From: Amycolatopsis japonica
Lineage (GTDB): Bacteria > Actinomycetota > Actinomycetes > Mycobacteriales > Pseudonocardiaceae
DNA: 64,000 bases
Direction: 5' to 3'
Assembly: GCF_000732925.1 (NCBI RefSeq)
Contig: NZ_CP008953.1
Span: 3,906,001 to 3,970,000 of the forward strand
Part shown: positions 62,386 through 64,000 of the stretch, one piece after another
Numbering within the stretch: the stretch's first letter is position 1
How the letters are laid out: the number at the start of each line of letters is the position of its first letter
Made by a program: the position numbers and the translations under genes
The notes under the pieces: model-generated
Databases searched by the model: none
The model's input: the letters and a program-made list of their open reading frames with translations, nothing else
What the model was told of the DNA's origin: nothing

Positions 62386-64000
62386 GCCCCTACGGACTGC
62401 CGTCGGGCCAGTTCACCACCGATGGCCTGGTCCTGACCTGCGACGGCCACGATCAGCGGATTCGCTGGCGGGTCGGCGATCGGCTGGAAGAGTTGTACGA
62501 GCGGCTCTGCGACCGGCTGCGAGCCGAAGGCCTCGGCGACCGTCTCGCGGTCGACGCCGAGGGCGAGAAGCTCACGTTCGACGGCTTGGACGAGCGGGCG
62601 AACCGGCTCGCCCGGCATCTGCGAGCCCACGGGGTGCGCCCCGGTGACCGGATCGGGTTGTTGTTCGGCGAGCCGGTTCACCCCTACGTCGCGATGCTCG
62701 CCGTGCTCAAGGTCAACGCGGCGTATGTGCCGCTGGACGCGGGGTTTCCGGACGACCGCCTGGCCTACATCGTCAAGGACGCCGGCGTCCGGCTCGTGGT
62801 GTCGACCGCCGACCTGCGTAACCGGTTCGAGCCGGGCAGTGTCGAGGTGCTCTGTGTCGACGAGGACTCGGATCGCATCGCCGGGTTTTCGGGCGAGCGG
62901 CTCACCGCAGTCGAAAAGGGTGCACCGGCCGACGAACTCTGTTACGTCGTCTACACGTCCGGCTCGACCGGGCGGCCGAAGGGCGTGACGATCGACCATG
63001 CCTCGATCTGCAATTTCGTCCAGGTCGCCGCCGAGGTTTACGGCATCCAGGACACCGACCGGGTCTACCAGGGCATGACGATCGCATTCGACTTCTCGGT
63101 CGAGGAGATCTGGGTGCCGTTGCTGAGCGGCGCGACGCTCGTGCCGAAACCCGGCGGTGCCGCGCTCGTCGGTCACGACCTCCTCGAATTCCTGCGGGAG
63201 AACAAGGTCACCGCGCTGTGCTGCGTCCCGACCCTGCTGGCCAGCCTCGACGAGGACCTGCCTCTGCTGAGATTCCTCCTGGTGTCCGGTGAAGCGTGCC
63301 CCGAAGACCTCGTGCGCCGCTGGTATCGCCCGGACAGACGGTTCCTCAACGTCTACGGCCCGACAGAGGCCACTGTCACCGCGACGTGGTCGGTGCTGCG
63401 GCCCGATCGGCCGGTGACCATCGGCGTGCCCCTGCCGACGTATTCCGTGGTCATCCTCGACCCGGACGAGCCGAGGGCGCTGGCCGCGGGTGAGCTCGGC
63501 GAGATCGGCATCGCCGGGATCGGGCTCGCCGGCGGCTATCTCAACCGGGCCGACCTGACTGAGCGCGCGTTCATCCCGGACTTCCTCGGCATCGGGCACA
63601 ATCCGTCCCAGCGCATCTACCGCACCGGTGATCTGGGCCGGATCACCCCGGACGGCGAGATCGAGTACCACGGCCGCGCCGACACCCAGGTGAAGATCCG
63701 TGGCTACCGGGTCGAGCTCACCGAGATCGAGTCGGTCCTCCTGCAGATCCCCGGAATCGCCCAGGCGGTGGTCGAAACCCACCATGCGGAACCCGGCACC
63801 GTCGAACTGGTCGCCTACTACAGCCTGCGCCGCGACCAGGCGGATGTCGATCCCGGTGAACTCCGTGGTCGCCTGGCGGAACTGCTGCCGGGCTACATGG
63901 TGCCCGCCTATCTCGAAAGGCTCGATCACATCCCGCTGACCCCGGCGGGCAAGGCCGACCGCAAGCATCTCCCGGCGCCCAGCGGTCCGCGAAGAGCGGG
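62382..64000 (+). CDS. NRPS-like synthetase starting with an adenylation domain (Pls/PosA type), partial
   Basis: 539 codons are visible; the gene continues past the window. There is no condensation domain before the adenylation domain. All A-domain motifs are present: YTSGSTGRPKG, FDFSVEEIWVP, LNVYGPTEATVTATW, GELGEIGIAG, YRTGDLGRI, KIRGYRVELTEIE and the Lys in TPAGKADRK. The segments VYQGMTIAFDFSVEEIWVPL, VTALCCVPTLLASLDEDLPL and VTIGVPLPTYSVVILDPDEP are like those of epsilon-poly-lysine synthetase and related cationic poly(amino acid) synthetases. Those are membrane enzymes that polymerise one amino acid; their membrane part would lie beyond the edge. With the coupled aspartokinase, lysine or diaminobutyrate is the likely monomer. 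An ordinary peptide synthetase cannot be excluded. Confidence 0.85.
   Translation, partial: MSPYGLPSGQFTTDGLVLTCDGHDQRIRWRVGDRLEELYERLCDRLRAEGLGDRLAVDAEGEKLTFDGLDERANRLARHLRAHGVRPGDRIGLLFGEPVHPYVAMLAVLKVNAAYVPLDAGFPDDRLAYIVKDAGVRLVVSTADLRNRFEPGSVEVLCVDEDSDRIAGFSGERLTAVEKGAPADELCYVVYTSGSTGRPKGVTIDHASICNFVQVAAEVYGIQDTDRVYQGMTIAFDFSVEEIWVPLLSGATLVPKPGGAALVGHDLLEFLRENKVTALCCVPTLLASLDEDLPLLRFLLVSGEACPEDLVRRWYRPDRRFLNVYGPTEATVTATWSVLRPDRPVTIGVPLPTYSVVILDPDEPRALAAGELGEIGIAGIGLAGGYLNRADLTERAFIPDFLGIGHNPSQRIYRTGDLGRITPDGEIEYHGRADTQVKIRGYRVELTEIESVLLQIPGIAQAVVETHHAEPGTVELVAYYSLRRDQADVDPGELRGRLAELLPGYMVPAYLERLDHIPLTPAGKADRKHLPAPSGPRRA

Overview
The window is high-GC actinobacterial DNA. Gene style (many GTG starts, stop/start overlaps of the ATGA or GTGA type, TetR/LysR/SARP regulators, a 2-methylisoborneol operon, a DosR-type regulon) fits a Pseudonocardiales genome such as Amycolatopsis. 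That assignment is inferred from gene content, not from a marker gene. I see no rRNA, tRNA, CRISPR array, transposase or phage gene.

Layout. 1-9 kb: end of a secreted multidomain protein, an MFS exporter, a large secreted GH92 alpha-mannosidase, and a divergent tannase/feruloyl-esterase-type enzyme. 9-18 kb: an ABC exporter (two ATPases and one large permease) behind a SARP/AfsR-type regulator, divergent from two tandem imine-reductase-like genes. 18-25.5 kb: small regulator-plus-enzyme modules (LysR/DMT transporter/NAD(P)-binding protein; TetR/RraA-like; TetR/metallo-hydrolase; a quinone-oxidoreductase-like gene; a methyltransferase), several with clear palindromic operators. 26-31 kb: a 2-methylisoborneol operon with two adjacent family 2B encapsulin shell genes, the GPP C-methyltransferase and the terpene cyclase. 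31-45 kb: a short NAD+-dependent DNA ligase, a cation/proton antiporter, TetR/aldehyde dehydrogenase, a secreted serine protease, several conserved unknowns, a TetR/NTF2 pair with twin operators, and an SGNH-type acyltransferase. 45-50.3 kb: an AztABCD-type zinc uptake locus with two AztD-like lipoproteins and a Zur-like box. 50.7-54.5 kb: a two-component system divergent from an FtsX-type permease/ATPase pair. 54.6-60.6 kb: a dormancy (DosR-like) island with two tandem universal stress proteins, a CBS-domain protein, a GAF sensor kinase, a DosR-like regulator and an Acg-type nitroreductase homologue. 60.9-64 kb: start of a biosynthetic operon. A TTA-containing leader ORF is followed by an aspartokinase with a divergent regulatory half and by a synthetase that begins directly with an adenylation domain. 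That domain resembles the Pls/PosA family, which makes cationic homopoly(amino acids). The gene runs off the window.

A second layer is a family of long, nearly perfect hairpins between convergent genes (2714-2766, 8951-9007, 18125-18181, 30829-30893, 37181-37216, 50641-50693). The other convergent pairs mostly overlap or abut. Partial copies and mosaics of the same repeats fill 827-1230, 40796-40990 and 50313-50720.
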